A DNA stretch of 64,000 bases from contig NZ_CAMTTE010000001.1 in assembly GCF_947077775.1 (NCBI RefSeq), positions 2,136,501-2,200,500 of the forward strand. The letters run 5' to 3'. This document shows positions 1 to 9,107 of this stretch, one piece after another. How positions within the stretch are numbered: the first letter of the stretch is position 1; each line of letters opens with the position of its first letter. The translations under genes were made by a program, and so were the position numbers. The stretch comes from Salinibacter pepae (GTDB lineage: Bacteria > Bacteroidota > Rhodothermia > Rhodothermales > Salinibacteraceae). The notes under the pieces were generated by a model that was not told the DNA's origin, searched no databases, and saw nothing but the letters and a program-made list of their open reading frames with translations.

Positions 1-1
1 C

Positions 2-1768
2 CTTCTGTTTGATGTCTACGCGGACTGGGTCCGCCAGGGAGACCCGCTGTGGACGACGGTACTGGAAAATTTGGTGCCGATCCTCCTGGCCCTGGCGCTT
101 CCCTACGTCGGGTGGAGGCCTCTTCAAAGCCCATCCGGTGCTCCCTACCTACCGGACGTGGCGAAATACGCGTTGGTGGGAAGTCTTGGGCTGGGGCTTC
201 TTGCTGGGCTCGTGGTGGGAGTGCAGGTCCTGCAGGAAGAAATCAAGCCTGCCGTCATCGTTCTGCAACTAACCACAGTCGGTGGAATCGCGGGCCTCTG
301 CGTAGGATACAGTACCGCCCAGTTGAAGGAAGCCACACGCGACGCGCAGGACGACCGCAATCGGCTCGAAAATCTCTTGGACGGCCTTCCGGTTCCTGTC
401 GTCCACGGGCGGGTTGAGGGAGAAACGCTCAACATCCTGGCTGCCAACGCTGCGTTCGAGAGGGCGTTCGGCCATGACCCCGAGGAATCCATCGGGGAGA
501 ACCTGTACGACCTCATCCGTCCGGGGGACACGCAGCGGGGCACCGGAAGAATTAATCACCAGGCCCTGGACTCGGGGGCCTCAGAGACGTATTCCGTATA
601 CACGGACATCACCAAGCGGAAGCGGCGGGAGGAGCGGCTTCAGACGCTGTATGCTCGCCTTCAGCTTGCGCTCGACGTGTCGGACACGGGGACGTTTGAC
701 TGGGAAATCCAGGCCGACGAGGTGATCTGGGACGAGACCTCCGAGCGGCTTTTTGGGTATGAGCCTGGGGGGTTCCCAGGAACGTTTGCGGCCTGGGCCC
801 AGCGCGTTCATCCCGATGATCTTCCGGGTGTCCGGGAGGACATCGAGCAGGCAATCGATGCTCAAGAGGAGTTCAGGACGGAATTCCGGGCGCAGATCCC
901 CGGTGGTCAGCAACGGTGGATTGAAGGCCGCGGTATTGTCGAGTATGACGATAGAGGAGAGCCGATTCGGATGCTGGGGATCCACACCGACATCACCGAG
1001 CGAAAGAAGCGCGAACAGACGCTCCGTGAGGCAAAAGAAAGGGCAGAGGAGGCCGCCCGGCTCAAGTCCGCGATGCTGGCAAACATGAGCCACGAGATCC
1101 GCACGCCCCTCACCTCCATCACCGGCTTCTCGGAGGTGCTGGAACAGAACCTCAGTGGCCAGCACGGAGACTTCGCCACCAAGATACGCAAAAGCAGTGA
1201 GCGGCTTCAGCGGACGCTCGAGTCGGTGCTCCATCTCTCAAAACTGGAGTCCAGCGTCCACAAGCTCAAGCGGGAGGAGGTCTCGCTGAGGGCTGTCGTC
1301 GAGGACGTTACCGCAGCGCTCCGTGACGACCTCACTGAAAAATCCCTCGCTCTGCAAACTGAGATCCCGGACTCACCAGTCAGCGGCATCTCGAACGAGG
1401 ACGCCCTCCACCGAATCTGCCGAAACCTGCTAGAGAACGCGATTAAGTTTACGCCGGCGGGAGGCTGCGTGGGGATTCGCCTCCTGGATGAGGGCCGAAG
1501 CGCAACCCTTGAGATTGAGGACTCCGGGATCGGAATGGACCCGGAGAACGTGCCGGGGCTCTTTCAGGCCTTCAGACAAGAGTCGGAGGGGATGGCCCGT
1601 GAGTACGAGGGCAGCGGCCTGGGGCTGTCGATCGTGAAGCGGCTTACCGACGAGCTTGGGGGCGAGGTCGATGTCGAGACCGAAAAGGGCGAGGGCACCT
1701 GCTTTGCCGTAACGCTTCCCCTGACCGACGACGCGCACGAGCGCTCCGACGAGACCGTAGGTGGCTGA
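2..1768 (+). CDS. PAS-domain sensor histidine kinase (5' end outside window)
   Basis: Membrane-linked signal-transduction kinase. The frame is open from base 2; the first usable start in the window is a TTG at 71, but coding continues upstream, so the N-terminus is missing. Hydrophobic stretches (VPILLALALPYVGW, then a Gly/Leu/Val-rich pair of helices) precede two PAS/PAC units, each ending near a 'DITKRK' or 'DITERKK' motif. A HisKA dimerisation helix follows with the phospho-acceptor His in MSHEIRTPLTSITGF, then a HATPase_c domain with N box (ENAIKFTP), G1 (DSGIGMDPE) and G2 (GSGLGLSIVKRL). No receiver domain is attached and no response regulator gene is adjacent. The membrane-helix N-terminus followed by PAS and HisKA resembles haloarchaeal kinases, which would fit gene exchange in brines (inference). 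Ligand unknown. Confidence 0.93.
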   Translation, partial: LLFDVYADWVRQGDPLWTTVLENLVPILLALALPYVGWRPLQSPSGAPYLPDVAKYALVGSLGLGLLAGLVVGVQVLQEEIKPAVIVLQLTTVGGIAGLCVGYSTAQLKEATRDAQDDRNRLENLLDGLPVPVVHGRVEGETLNILAANAAFERAFGHDPEESIGENLYDLIRPGDTQRGTGRINHQALDSGASETYSVYTDITKRKRREERLQTLYARLQLALDVSDTGTFDWEIQADEVIWDETSERLFGYEPGGFPGTFAAWAQRVHPDDLPGVREDIEQAIDAQEEFRTEFRAQIPGGQQRWIEGRGIVEYDDRGEPIRMLGIHTDITERKKREQTLREAKERAEEAARLKSAMLANMSHEIRTPLTSITGFSEVLEQNLSGQHGDFATKIRKSSERLQRTLESVLHLSKLESSVHKLKREEVSLRAVVEDVTAALRDDLTEKSLALQTEIPDSPVSGISNEDALHRICRNLLENAIKFTPAGGCVGIRLLDEGRSATLEIEDSGIGMDPENVPGLFQAFRQESEGMAREYEGSGLGLSIVKRLTDELGGEVDVETEKGEGTCFAVTLPLTDDAHERSDETVGG

Positions 1769-1780
1769 GGGGGGGCGCCG

Positions 1781-2431
1781 TCAAAGCCCGAGCAGTTCCC
1801 CAAATTGCGTCCAGCCCAGGATGGTCGCGAGCGTGGACCACCCGATTCCCAGAAAGCAGAGCACCGAAATCACCGCGTGGGCCCACTTTCGGCCCGTCCA
1901 CACGAGCGTGCCGAGAAGGGCGACCAGGACCAGGTTGCCCGGGATCTCTTGGGGGTTGACGCTCCGCTCGGCAAACAGACTCGCGATCTGGCTGCTGATC
2001 TGGCTCGTGAGGATGAAGGCAATGAAGACCCCGAAGAACCACCGGCGGTGTGCCGTAGAAAAGTGAAATGCCCTCAGATCCAGTGGGGCCCGGGCCCCTA
2101 GCGACTCGACAGAGAATCCGCCGCCTGTCTCCGACCCAGGCGGTTCCCACCCCGGGTCGGGCAGCGCGAAGGCACAGGTCAGATACAAAAGCAGAAACGC
2201 GACAAGGTACGGGAGGAAAAACTCCGAGGTGGCTCCCTTCAGAAACGAAAACGAGTTCCACCAAAACTGAACGACAAGGAGAAACGCGGTGGCGGCCCAG
2301 AGAAGGGGCAGCCAGTGCCAGTTGACCGTCCGCCGGGGGCGAACCAGTTCGCGGAGGCTTTGGGCCAGGTCGGTCAGGCCGAGGCCGACGATAATCGAAA
2401 GCAGAGCGGCAATGTATTCGGGCTGACTCAT
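1781..2431 (-). CDS. Hypothetical multi-pass membrane protein
   Basis: 216-residue protein of unknown function. It starts MSQPEYIAALLSIIVGLGLT and has about six hydrophobic segments: residues 8-22, 40-56, 70-90, 128-146, 165-182 and 188-203. A short polar Gly/Pro-rich loop lies near residues 92-115. It converges with the histidine kinase gene, with only 12 bases between the two stop codons. A compact six-helix protein of this size with no cofactor or catalytic motif cannot be assigned. The start was chosen because the first helix follows it directly. Confidence 0.75.
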   Translation of the reverse strand: MSQPEYIAALLSIIVGLGLTDLAQSLRELVRPRRTVNWHWLPLLWAATAFLLVVQFWWNSFSFLKGATSEFFLPYLVAFLLLYLTCAFALPDPGWEPPGSETGGGFSVESLGARAPLDLRAFHFSTAHRRWFFGVFIAFILTSQISSQIASLFAERSVNPQEIPGNLVLVALLGTLVWTGRKWAHAVISVLCFLGIGWSTLATILGWTQFGELLGL

Positions 2432-3363
2432 GGTCGGAGGGACGGTCTGGCCGAGATCGGTCTGTGCGAGACAGGTTTGGGGAGGCGTTGGGCATCCGAA
2501 GTCGAACGCCGCATACGTGAGCTGCTAGGTACGTGAGCCGCTAGGAGAGAGGCGCGTTCCTTTGGACGGGGCCACGTAGACGCCGGTGGGCACGAATCGG
2601 TGAACACGAACCGATGAACACGAAGACGAAAGGTCTCCTGGGCGCAGCGCCGTTGCGGTCGGTAGCGAGCGTGGACGGGGCCTGGGGGGCGGACGAGTTT
2701 TAGGGGGGCGCCTCCGTCTTAACCGAGACCTGCACGGGGGCATTCCCTCGTGGACCCCTCTCGTCGCGGCCTGGAGGTCCCCCTCACGGCCGGAAACAGT
2801 CCCTGCGCCACGACGGGGGCCGGCACGGAGCCCAGCCGGACCGGGCAGGAGACCCTCTCCGGACCGCCTGGCCTCGGACCGACGGGAGAACGGCCGCCGG
2901 GCCCGACCGGACGCTATCAGGCCCGATAGGATGCCATCAGGCCCGATAGGATGCCATCAGGCCCGACAGGAACGAGAACCCACGCGGGGGAGGCAGCTCT
3001 CGGGACGGACGCCGTTCCCCGAACGCCTCCTGTTGAAGAGTGGCCCTTCAGAACTGAAAAGCGGGCCTTCAGATTCCCCCGAGGGCAGGCCCCCGAAAAG
3101 AAATGCCCCGAAAAGAAATGCCCCGAGACGAGCAGGTCCCCGAGACGAGCAGGTCATCGGGCGAAGAGGGCCCATCCGTCGCGCCAGCGGGCCCACTTGT
3201 CGCACGCACCGGACCGCCCAGGGGTATTTTCAGTCCAAGCATGTGCGCAGACGCGGAGCCGCACATGCAGAAGGCACACGTAGAAGCGTGAGCGTCGAGG
3301 GAACGCTTCCCCCTCGGGAAGCGCCCCTTCGTTTTCTTTGACAAGCATCTTTAGCCCGGACCC
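2432..3363. other. Intergenic stretch rich in short tandem duplications
   Basis: No supportable gene: the open frames here overlap on both strands, are Arg/Pro-rich and have no family-like motifs. The stretch carries several small tandem duplications (20-bp units near 2911, a 15-bp pair near 3090 and a 17-bp pair near 3125). Confidence 0.6.
2911..2970. repeat. Three tandem 20-bp units
   Basis: Three consecutive 20-bp units at 2911, 2931 and 2951, sharing the core atcaggcccgatagg; a degenerate half-unit (gcccgaccgg) precedes them. The core is close to a palindrome (ATC-GGCC-GAT). There are no spacers, so this is a minisatellite rather than a CRISPR array. Confidence 0.85.
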
Positions 3364-3501
3364 ATGCAGACAGCACGCCGCTCTCAGACGACCGACCGAC
3401 CTCGGAAACGCCACGACCGCAAGCGGGACGCGTCCAATTTCGACGACTACATGCTCGCCGTGGTCTCGGTGGCGCTGGTGGGATTTCTCATCGCGCTCTA
3501 G
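3364..3501 (+). CDS. Small single-helix membrane peptide
   Basis: A 45-codon frame (ATG 3364, TAG 3499-3501). The first ~28 residues are strongly basic (many Arg, Lys, His), followed by FDDYMLAVVSVALVGFLIAL, one C-terminal membrane helix. The basic tail and terminal helix are typical of small bacterial membrane proteins. No clear Shine-Dalgarno sequence is visible, but those are weak in this phylum. Function unknown; it could be a chance frame. Confidence 0.45.
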   Translation: MQTARRSQTTDRPRKRHDRKRDASNFDDYMLAVVSVALVGFLIAL

Positions 3502-3640
3502 TCCCGTCGTGCTTTAGCACCATTGCGCTCGGGGCGCGCTGCGACCGCGTTGCGCTGCGGCGCCCGGCCTGCCAGGCTGCACGCCAGGCCAGCAGGCGCG
3601 CTCCGGAGGCGGTCTCGAGACTCGAGAGGAGCGCCCGCTC

Positions 3641-4228
3641 ATGACGGCCGCCGCCAGCCAAGGATACATCCACTACGAGAAGGGCTCGCTCGTCATGTAC
3701 GCCCTGAAGGAGTACCTCGGGGAGGAGACGGTCAACCGCGTGCTTCGGGAGTTCCTGCGGGCCAACCAATACCAGTCGCCCCCCTTCGTGACCTCCGAGG
3801 CGCTGGTCGAGCGGTTCGAGGCGGCCGCCCCCGACTCGCTGAAGGGCTTCGTGGGCGACCTCTTCCGCAAGATCACGCTTTACGACAACCGCGCCACCGG
3901 CGCTACCTACAGGGAAACGGCGGATGGACGGTACCGCGTGACCCTCACGGTCGAGGCCCGCAAGCAGCAGGCCGACAGCATCGGGGCGTCCCCCACGGAG
4001 GCGCCGATGGACCTGCCGGTGGAAATTGGCGTCTTCGCCGAGGAGAGCGACGTGGGCGCCGAGGACCAGCGGACGCTCTACCGGCAGACGCACCGGCTTA
4101 CGAGCGGGACGCAAGAAATCACCGTGACGGTGGACGAGAAGCCGGCGCGGGCCGGCGTCGACCCCTTCACGCTACTCATCGATCGGGAAACCGAGGACAA
4201 CATGACGACCGTCACCCGGGCTGAGTGA
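3641..4228 (+). pseudogene. C-terminal remnant of an M1-family aminopeptidase-like protein
   Basis: The 195-residue frame begins in the middle of a recognisable gluzincin (M1) segment: YIHYEKGSLVMYALKEYLG, then 'NRVLREFLRANQYQSPPFVTSEALVERFEAAAPDS'-type helices. This is the part that follows the HExxH...E zinc site in M1 peptidases fused to or encoded beside ABC-2 permeases. The zinc-binding HExxH motif is absent and nothing similar is readable upstream (3502-3640), so the catalytic half has been lost. The rest is a beta-rich tail ending in a conserved-looking DPFTLLIDR. It is most simply a decayed gene; a short protein made from the ATG at 3641 would not be a peptidase. Confidence 0.7.
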
Positions 4229-4326
4229 CGTCCCCTCCGGTGTTGGCGTGGGGCCGGGCCTGCGTCCCGCTCGGGGGGGCGGCATTGTGGCTGGCTGCCG
4301 GCCTCCCGGGCGCAGCGCCGCCGCAA

Positions 4327-7197
4327 TCAGTAGCGAATTCGAACGGAGACCGTGGCCCGCCGGCCCGGCAGGGAGCGGGTCCACCGCGAGACCGACCCGT
4401 CCGGGTGTGGCTCCAGTCCCCAGTCGGCCACGTTCCGGCGGCCCAGCACGTTGGCGACGCCGATCCGGCCCTCGACGCCGACCCCGGCCCAGGAGCGGGA
4501 GATGCGCACGCCGGCATCGAGCGTGTATCGGGGCGGCAGCCGATGGGTCTCGGGCCGATCCAGCTGGCGCTCGTCCCAGGCCGCCCCGAGGTCGTCGGGC
4601 GTCAGGTACGCGTAGTAGGCCCGCCGGTAGCCCCAGCGGCGGCCCCACACGCCCTCGCCGGTCGCCTCCAGCGCCAGGCCGGCGCCCAGGGGCACCTCGG
4701 CGGTGAGGGCAAGGCGGTGCGGGTCGGTCCACGGCACTAAGACCTGCCGACCGCCGAAGCGCCCCGGGAAGGTACGCTCGGCCCGGCTGTAGGCGTAGCG
4801 CAGCGACCCGGTGAGGGGCGTCCCCTCGTAGGCGACCTCCAGCCCGCCGCCATGCGCAAATCCGTGGCTGGGGGCGATGAACCGCGATGGGTCCGTCGGG
4901 GCGGCCGGCGCCGTAGGGGCGCCGCGCAGGGCCGGATAGTCGATGGCGAGCAGGTGGGGCTGCCACTTCCGGTAGCCCTCCACGTCGATCTGCCAGCGGG
5001 GCGCGGGCGCCCACGTCAGGTCGGCCGCGAGGTGGTAGGTGCGGGGCGGCGTGAGCGGGTCGGTGAGGGGGAGCCACATCCGCGTCGTAGGCACGACCGC
5101 CGTGGCGCCGTCGCGGATCAGGTCAAACTGTGTGGTGAACTGTCGGTAGAGGCCGCCCCGCACGCTCAGGCCCACCGTGCCTAGCCCCCCAATGGACCGG
5201 TCGTAGCGGAGCGCGCCCCGCGGCTCGGCGAACACGGTCCCCTGCCCGGGGCGGCTCGTCAGCCGGAGCCCCCCGTCGAGCTGCAGGTGGGCCCCGAGGC
5301 CAATCGTCATCTCGGCCGCGGTCGTGAGCCGGCTCGTGTGGGCCCGGTGCTGAAGCTGCGGGGCAAACGCGTTCCCGATGCGGACGCGGCTCCGCTGATG
5401 CGTAAGGCCGCCGGACCACACGAGGCCCCAGCGAGGACCGAGGGCCACGTCAACCTCTCCCTCCAAAAGAACGTCCGTGACCGCGCTTGTGCCCTCCTCC
5501 CCACGGGCGGCCTGGCGCGCCGCGGCCACCCCTGCCTCCGAGCGAAGCGACGAGGGCGAGGTGAACTGGACCTCGCCCACCTCCGAGGCGGCCGTGCCCC
5601 GGTAGTGGCTCACGCCGGCCTGCAAAGTTGCGGTCGTGCGGCCGGAGACCGGCGCCTGGTAGCGGGCCTGCGCGACCGTATTCGACCAGTCCTGCTCGTC
5701 GCGGGTTGGCAGCTTGAAGGGGGAGGAGTCGAGGGAGAAGTCGTCCCCCTCCTCGCCGGTTTGCCCGAGGTCCGTACCGATGGGCTGGCCCAGCACGAGG
5801 TCGGCCCCGAGGGTGCTGCGGCCGTGGTAGGCGGACAGGTCGAGCCGTGTGGCGGGGCCGAGGTCGAAGCGGAGCGCGCCGTGCAGGTCGTAGAAGCCGG
5901 CGCTCGGCTGGGTGCGGGCGCCCAGCGACCCGCCGGCGAGGGAGGTGTCGGCGGACACCTGCGCCGCCGCGAGCATGGGGTCGAGCGTCGACCACCGGTC
6001 GATGAGGTCGTGGAGCCCGGCGTCCTGGTACACGTCCCACACGCTCGTGCGGCCGGCCACCATGGCCGAGACGGGCGTGTCGCCCAGCGTCGCACTGCCC
6101 TGCAGCCGGGCGCCCAGGCTGCGCGAGTCGGCGCGAACGGTGCCGTACTGCCCGCCCGGATCCGAAGGGGCCGGAAGGTCGTGGGTGAGTTCGAGGGTGC
6201 CGGACAGGGCGTTCCCGCGGAGGGCCCCGAAGCCGGCCTTCCGGGCCGTGAGGCCCTCTAGCGCCAGCGGGCTGAAGGCGCCGAGGAGGCGACCTGCACT
6301 CGCCGGATTGCGCACGGGCATGCCGTCGAGGCGGAGCGTATGCCCGCCGGCCGGGCCGCCCTGGATGTGCAGGTCGGCGTAGGGCGCGGACGCAGTCACG
6401 CCGAGAACGGACCCGGCGGCGCCGAGCACGTCGGGCACCTCGGTCGCCCCGCCGGCCCGGAGCGGCGCCGCCGGCACGCGGTCCGCCTCGCGCCGGGCCG
6501 ACGGCAGGCCGTAGCGGTCGGCGTCGATGAAAAGCGAGTCGGCCGCGATGGGCGAGGGGGCAAGGACGGCCTCGTGGCGGGCGGTATCGTTGGGGGGCAC
6601 GTAGACGGTCGCCTCGTGGCGGCGGTAGCCGAGGTGGCTGACCACGACCGTGTGGGGGCCGGGCAGGAGACCGGACACGTGAAACCGGCCGGTCGAGTCG
6701 GTGACCGTTCCGCGAAATTCTTGGGCGTCCGGCAGGCGGACGTGCGCGTCGGGGAGGAGGCGCCCGGCCTCCCCGTCCCGGACGATCCCGGCCAGCCGCC
6801 CCACCCGTGGCGGCCGCCGGACGGGCGAGCGAAGGACGTAGGTGCCCTGGGAGGTCCGGACGTAGTCGACGGGGTGCCCGGCCAGCAGGCAGCGGAGGAG
6901 GGCCTCCGGGGGCGACGTGTCCGTGACGCAGGAGGCCCGCCGCCCTGACACGAGGGACGCGTCGTACACGAGGCTAATGCCGGTCGCCGTGGCCATCTGC
7001 TCCAGCGCCTGCTCCAGCGGGGCATCCTGAATGCCTAGGGCGGCAGGTTTCCCCGTGCTGGGCTGCGCCACTGCGCGTCCCCCAGACAGAAGGGGGCCCC
7101 CGAGCAATAGCACGACCAGGAGCGCGGTCGCCGGAAGCGAGTGCGGCGCGTTTGGCGTGGCGCCTGGAGCTGTCATGGCGGCCGGAGCGGAATGCAA
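4327..7197 (-). CDS. STN-domain TonB-dependent outer-membrane receptor
   Basis: 956-residue outer-membrane receptor. The signal peptide (hydrophobic ATALLVVLLLGGPLL, cleavage after AVAQ) is cleaner if translation starts at the second Met (7176). An STN (secretin/TonB N-terminal) signalling domain follows (about 50-125: LGIQDAPLEQALEQMATATG), then a carboxypeptidase-regulatory-like domain (about 130-205), a plug (about 235-330, 'DLHIQGG...LRLDGMPVRNPAS') and a long beta barrel ending in an aromatic residue (VRIRY). The STN domain plus the upstream sigma/FecR pair indicate FecA-type trans-envelope signalling: bound substrate is sensed through FecR, which frees the sigma factor. The ligand is not evident. 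It is the last gene of the apparent minus-strand operon sigma-FecR-receptor, 56 bases after fecR. Confidence 0.92.
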   Translation of the reverse strand: MHSAPAAMTAPGATPNAPHSLPATALLVVLLLGGPLLSGGRAVAQPSTGKPAALGIQDAPLEQALEQMATATGISLVYDASLVSGRRASCVTDTSPPEALLRCLLAGHPVDYVRTSQGTYVLRSPVRRPPRVGRLAGIVRDGEAGRLLPDAHVRLPDAQEFRGTVTDSTGRFHVSGLLPGPHTVVVSHLGYRRHEATVYVPPNDTARHEAVLAPSPIAADSLFIDADRYGLPSARREADRVPAAPLRAGGATEVPDVLGAAGSVLGVTASAPYADLHIQGGPAGGHTLRLDGMPVRNPASAGRLLGAFSPLALEGLTARKAGFGALRGNALSGTLELTHDLPAPSDPGGQYGTVRADSRSLGARLQGSATLGDTPVSAMVAGRTSVWDVYQDAGLHDLIDRWSTLDPMLAAAQVSADTSLAGGSLGARTQPSAGFYDLHGALRFDLGPATRLDLSAYHGRSTLGADLVLGQPIGTDLGQTGEEGDDFSLDSSPFKLPTRDEQDWSNTVAQARYQAPVSGRTTATLQAGVSHYRGTAASEVGEVQFTSPSSLRSEAGVAAARQAARGEEGTSAVTDVLLEGEVDVALGPRWGLVWSGGLTHQRSRVRIGNAFAPQLQHRAHTSRLTTAAEMTIGLGAHLQLDGGLRLTSRPGQGTVFAEPRGALRYDRSIGGLGTVGLSVRGGLYRQFTTQFDLIRDGATAVVPTTRMWLPLTDPLTPPRTYHLAADLTWAPAPRWQIDVEGYRKWQPHLLAIDYPALRGAPTAPAAPTDPSRFIAPSHGFAHGGGLEVAYEGTPLTGSLRYAYSRAERTFPGRFGGRQVLVPWTDPHRLALTAEVPLGAGLALEATGEGVWGRRWGYRRAYYAYLTPDDLGAAWDERQLDRPETHRLPPRYTLDAGVRISRSWAGVGVEGRIGVANVLGRRNVADWGLEPHPDGSVSRWTRSLPGRRATVSVRIRY

Positions 7198-7253
7198 ACC
7201 AGAGGCGAGAACGTGGCCGGACCGAACTGACCGATCCGGAGCCCGACCCGGAA

Positions 7254-8375
7254 TTACCGACCTGCCGGGGCCGCGAAGAGCTCAAACCCGCGGCTCGTGG
7301 GGCGGTAGTTTAGATTGCGGGCCGTACAGAGGTCGTGAAGAATGGTTTCCAGATCCGGCGCCTCCGGGTAGTAGAGGGAGACCGGCGCCCGGGTCTCCTC
7401 CACGGAGTCGTGGAGGCGCAGGGTGGCGTCGAAGCGGCGCTCCAGGTCCTGAAGCACCGACGTGAGCGGCCGGGCCTGGGCCGCAAACCCCCCGTTTCGC
7501 CAGGCGAGGGCGTACTTGGGGGCGGCCGGTTCCGGAGGCGTGGGCGTGGCATCGGGGCCGGCCACCTGGCTTTTCGCCCCGGGCTCGGACAGCACCACGC
7601 GCCTCTCCGGCCGTGTCCGGGCGGCTACCTCGACGCGGCCCGCGACGAGCGTTACCTCGGTCGCCGCTGCGGGGTCGGCCGAGCGGGGGGCGGCCGAGCG
7701 GGCGTCGTCCCGATCGGCGTTTTCGGGCCGAGCGTTCCCGGGGCGGGCGCGGACGTTGAACCGAGTGCCCGTGACGGCCACCTCCGCACTGGCGGTTTCG
7801 ATGAGGAAGGGGCGGTCCCCGTCCTCGACCTCGAAGAACGCCTCCCCGCCCAGCTCCACGGCGCGGCGGGCAGCGTCCACGAACGGCCAGGACTGAAAGC
7901 CCCGCCGGTAGGTGAGCGTGGTGCCGCTGTTGAGGTGGGCGGTCGACCCGTCCGGCAGGGCCGCCGTGCGCTGCTGCCCGGGCGGGGCCGTGATCGTGAC
8001 CGGCTGCCGCCACAGCCAAAGGCCCCCGGCCAGCACGAGGGTCGCGACGGCCAGCCCCATGGCCACCCGCCACGAGTGGGCGCGGCGCGACCGGCGGGCC
8101 GGGCGCTGCCGGCGCCGCGACTTTGGGGCCGCTTCTGTCTGTTCCGTCTGGGGGGCGGTGCCGGAAGCAGTGCCGTTTGCCGGGGTCGCGTCCAGCTCGG
8201 GATGCGCCTCCGTGAGGGCGTCCCACGCCGCGTCGGGGTCTGCCTCCTCGGTGGCGGGGGCATCCGCGCCGCCCAGCAGCTCCCAGACTGCACCGAGGCT
8301 CGACCGCCCCTCGGGCGACTCCTCCTGGAGGCGCTCTTCTAAGAAGTCGGGAAGGGAGGGGGTATCATTGCTCAT
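7254..8375 (-). CDS. fecR: FecR-type anti-sigma factor
   Basis: 373-residue inner-membrane regulator. The cytoplasmic N-terminal part is acidic and short of motifs. A basic run (RRRQRPARRSRR) precedes a single membrane helix at about 102-122 (VAMGLAVATLVLAGGLWLW). The periplasmic FecR domain follows, with GGEAFFEVEDGDRPFLIET and VTGTRFNVRA motifs, and a C-terminal DUF4974-like region (LTSVLQDLERRFDATLRL) that contacts the receptor's STN domain in this family. An Asn/Arg/Asp/Ala-rich insert near 215-235 breaks the FecR domain. Its start overlaps the sigma-factor stop by 11 bases, so the two are translationally coupled. Confidence 0.93.
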   Translation of the reverse strand: MSNDTPSLPDFLEERLQEESPEGRSSLGAVWELLGGADAPATEEADPDAAWDALTEAHPELDATPANGTASGTAPQTEQTEAAPKSRRRQRPARRSRRAHSWRVAMGLAVATLVLAGGLWLWRQPVTITAPPGQQRTAALPDGSTAHLNSGTTLTYRRGFQSWPFVDAARRAVELGGEAFFEVEDGDRPFLIETASAEVAVTGTRFNVRARPGNARPENADRDDARSAAPRSADPAAATEVTLVAGRVEVAARTRPERRVVLSEPGAKSQVAGPDATPTPPEPAAPKYALAWRNGGFAAQARPLTSVLQDLERRFDATLRLHDSVEETRAPVSLYYPEAPDLETILHDLCTARNLNYRPTSRGFELFAAPAGR

Positions 8376-8949
8376 CGCGGCCTAGCAGGTCGGGTTCGTA
8401 GTCGTTGACGCGGCCTCGCAGGTGCTTCAGGGCCCGGACGATGTGGTTGTTCACCGTGCGGGGGGAGATGCCCATCACGTCGGCCGCCTCCTCGTGGCTC
8501 AGGCCCTCGAAGCGGGTCAGCACGAGGGCCTCGCGCTGCCGCCCCGTCAGTTCGCCGATCCACTGCCAGAGCCGGTCCTCGAGCTGGTCGGCATCGGCCT
8601 GGTCGTCGGGGCGGGCCGGCGAGGCCGGCTGGGCGGCCGTCTTGTCGCGCACGGCCGGCTCCTTCTCGTCCCGGGTGCGCCGGTTGCGCTCGTGGTTGTA
8701 TGCCCGGTTGCGGGCGATGCGGTAGAGGTACGCTTCCAGTGACTGGCCCGGGCTCAGGGACTCCCGCGCCTCCCACAAGCGAATGAACGTGTCCTGGGCC
8801 ACGTCCTGGGCCGCCTCCGCCGACGACGTGATCGACCGGACGTACCGAAAAACCGGCTCGTACATCGCGTCGAAGAGCGCGGCGTAGGCCTCCCGGTCCG
8901 ACGCCTTGAGGCGGCGGCACCACTCCTCGAATGGAGGCGTGTCGGGCAT
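8365..8949 (-). CDS. ECF RNA polymerase sigma factor
   Basis: 194-residue ECF sigma factor of the Bacteroidota FecI-like/RpoE group. Region 2 lies at about residues 20-85 (VFRYVRSITSSAEAAQDVAQDTFIRLWE), followed by an acidic and polar linker and region 4 at about 125-180 (LTGRQREALVLTRFEGLSHE, ISPRTVNNHIVRAL), a helix-turn-helix for the -35 element. It heads the operon with FecR and the TonB receptor and should direct transcription of the receptor once FecR is triggered. The regulon is probably only this locus. Confidence 0.95.
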   Translation of the reverse strand: MPDTPPFEEWCRRLKASDREAYAALFDAMYEPVFRYVRSITSSAEAAQDVAQDTFIRLWEARESLSPGQSLEAYLYRIARNRAYNHERNRRTRDEKEPAVRDKTAAQPASPARPDDQADADQLEDRLWQWIGELTGRQREALVLTRFEGLSHEEAADVMGISPRTVNNHIVRALKHLRGRVNDYEPDLLGRDEQ

Positions 8950-9107
8950 GGGAACGAGAATACGGATTCGTGTTGCTCCGGCCCCGCGTAGGGTTCAACA
9001 CGCGTCGGCCCGCCGGTGACCACCGCACCTGAATGCTTTCGAACGGCCGCTTCCCGGGAAAAGGCTCTCGCAAGCGGCCGGAGGGGCGGCCAGACAGGCC
9101 GCAAGAG

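Noticed and set aside
2911-2970. Possible CRISPR-like array
   Set aside because: Contiguous 20-bp units with no unique spacers.
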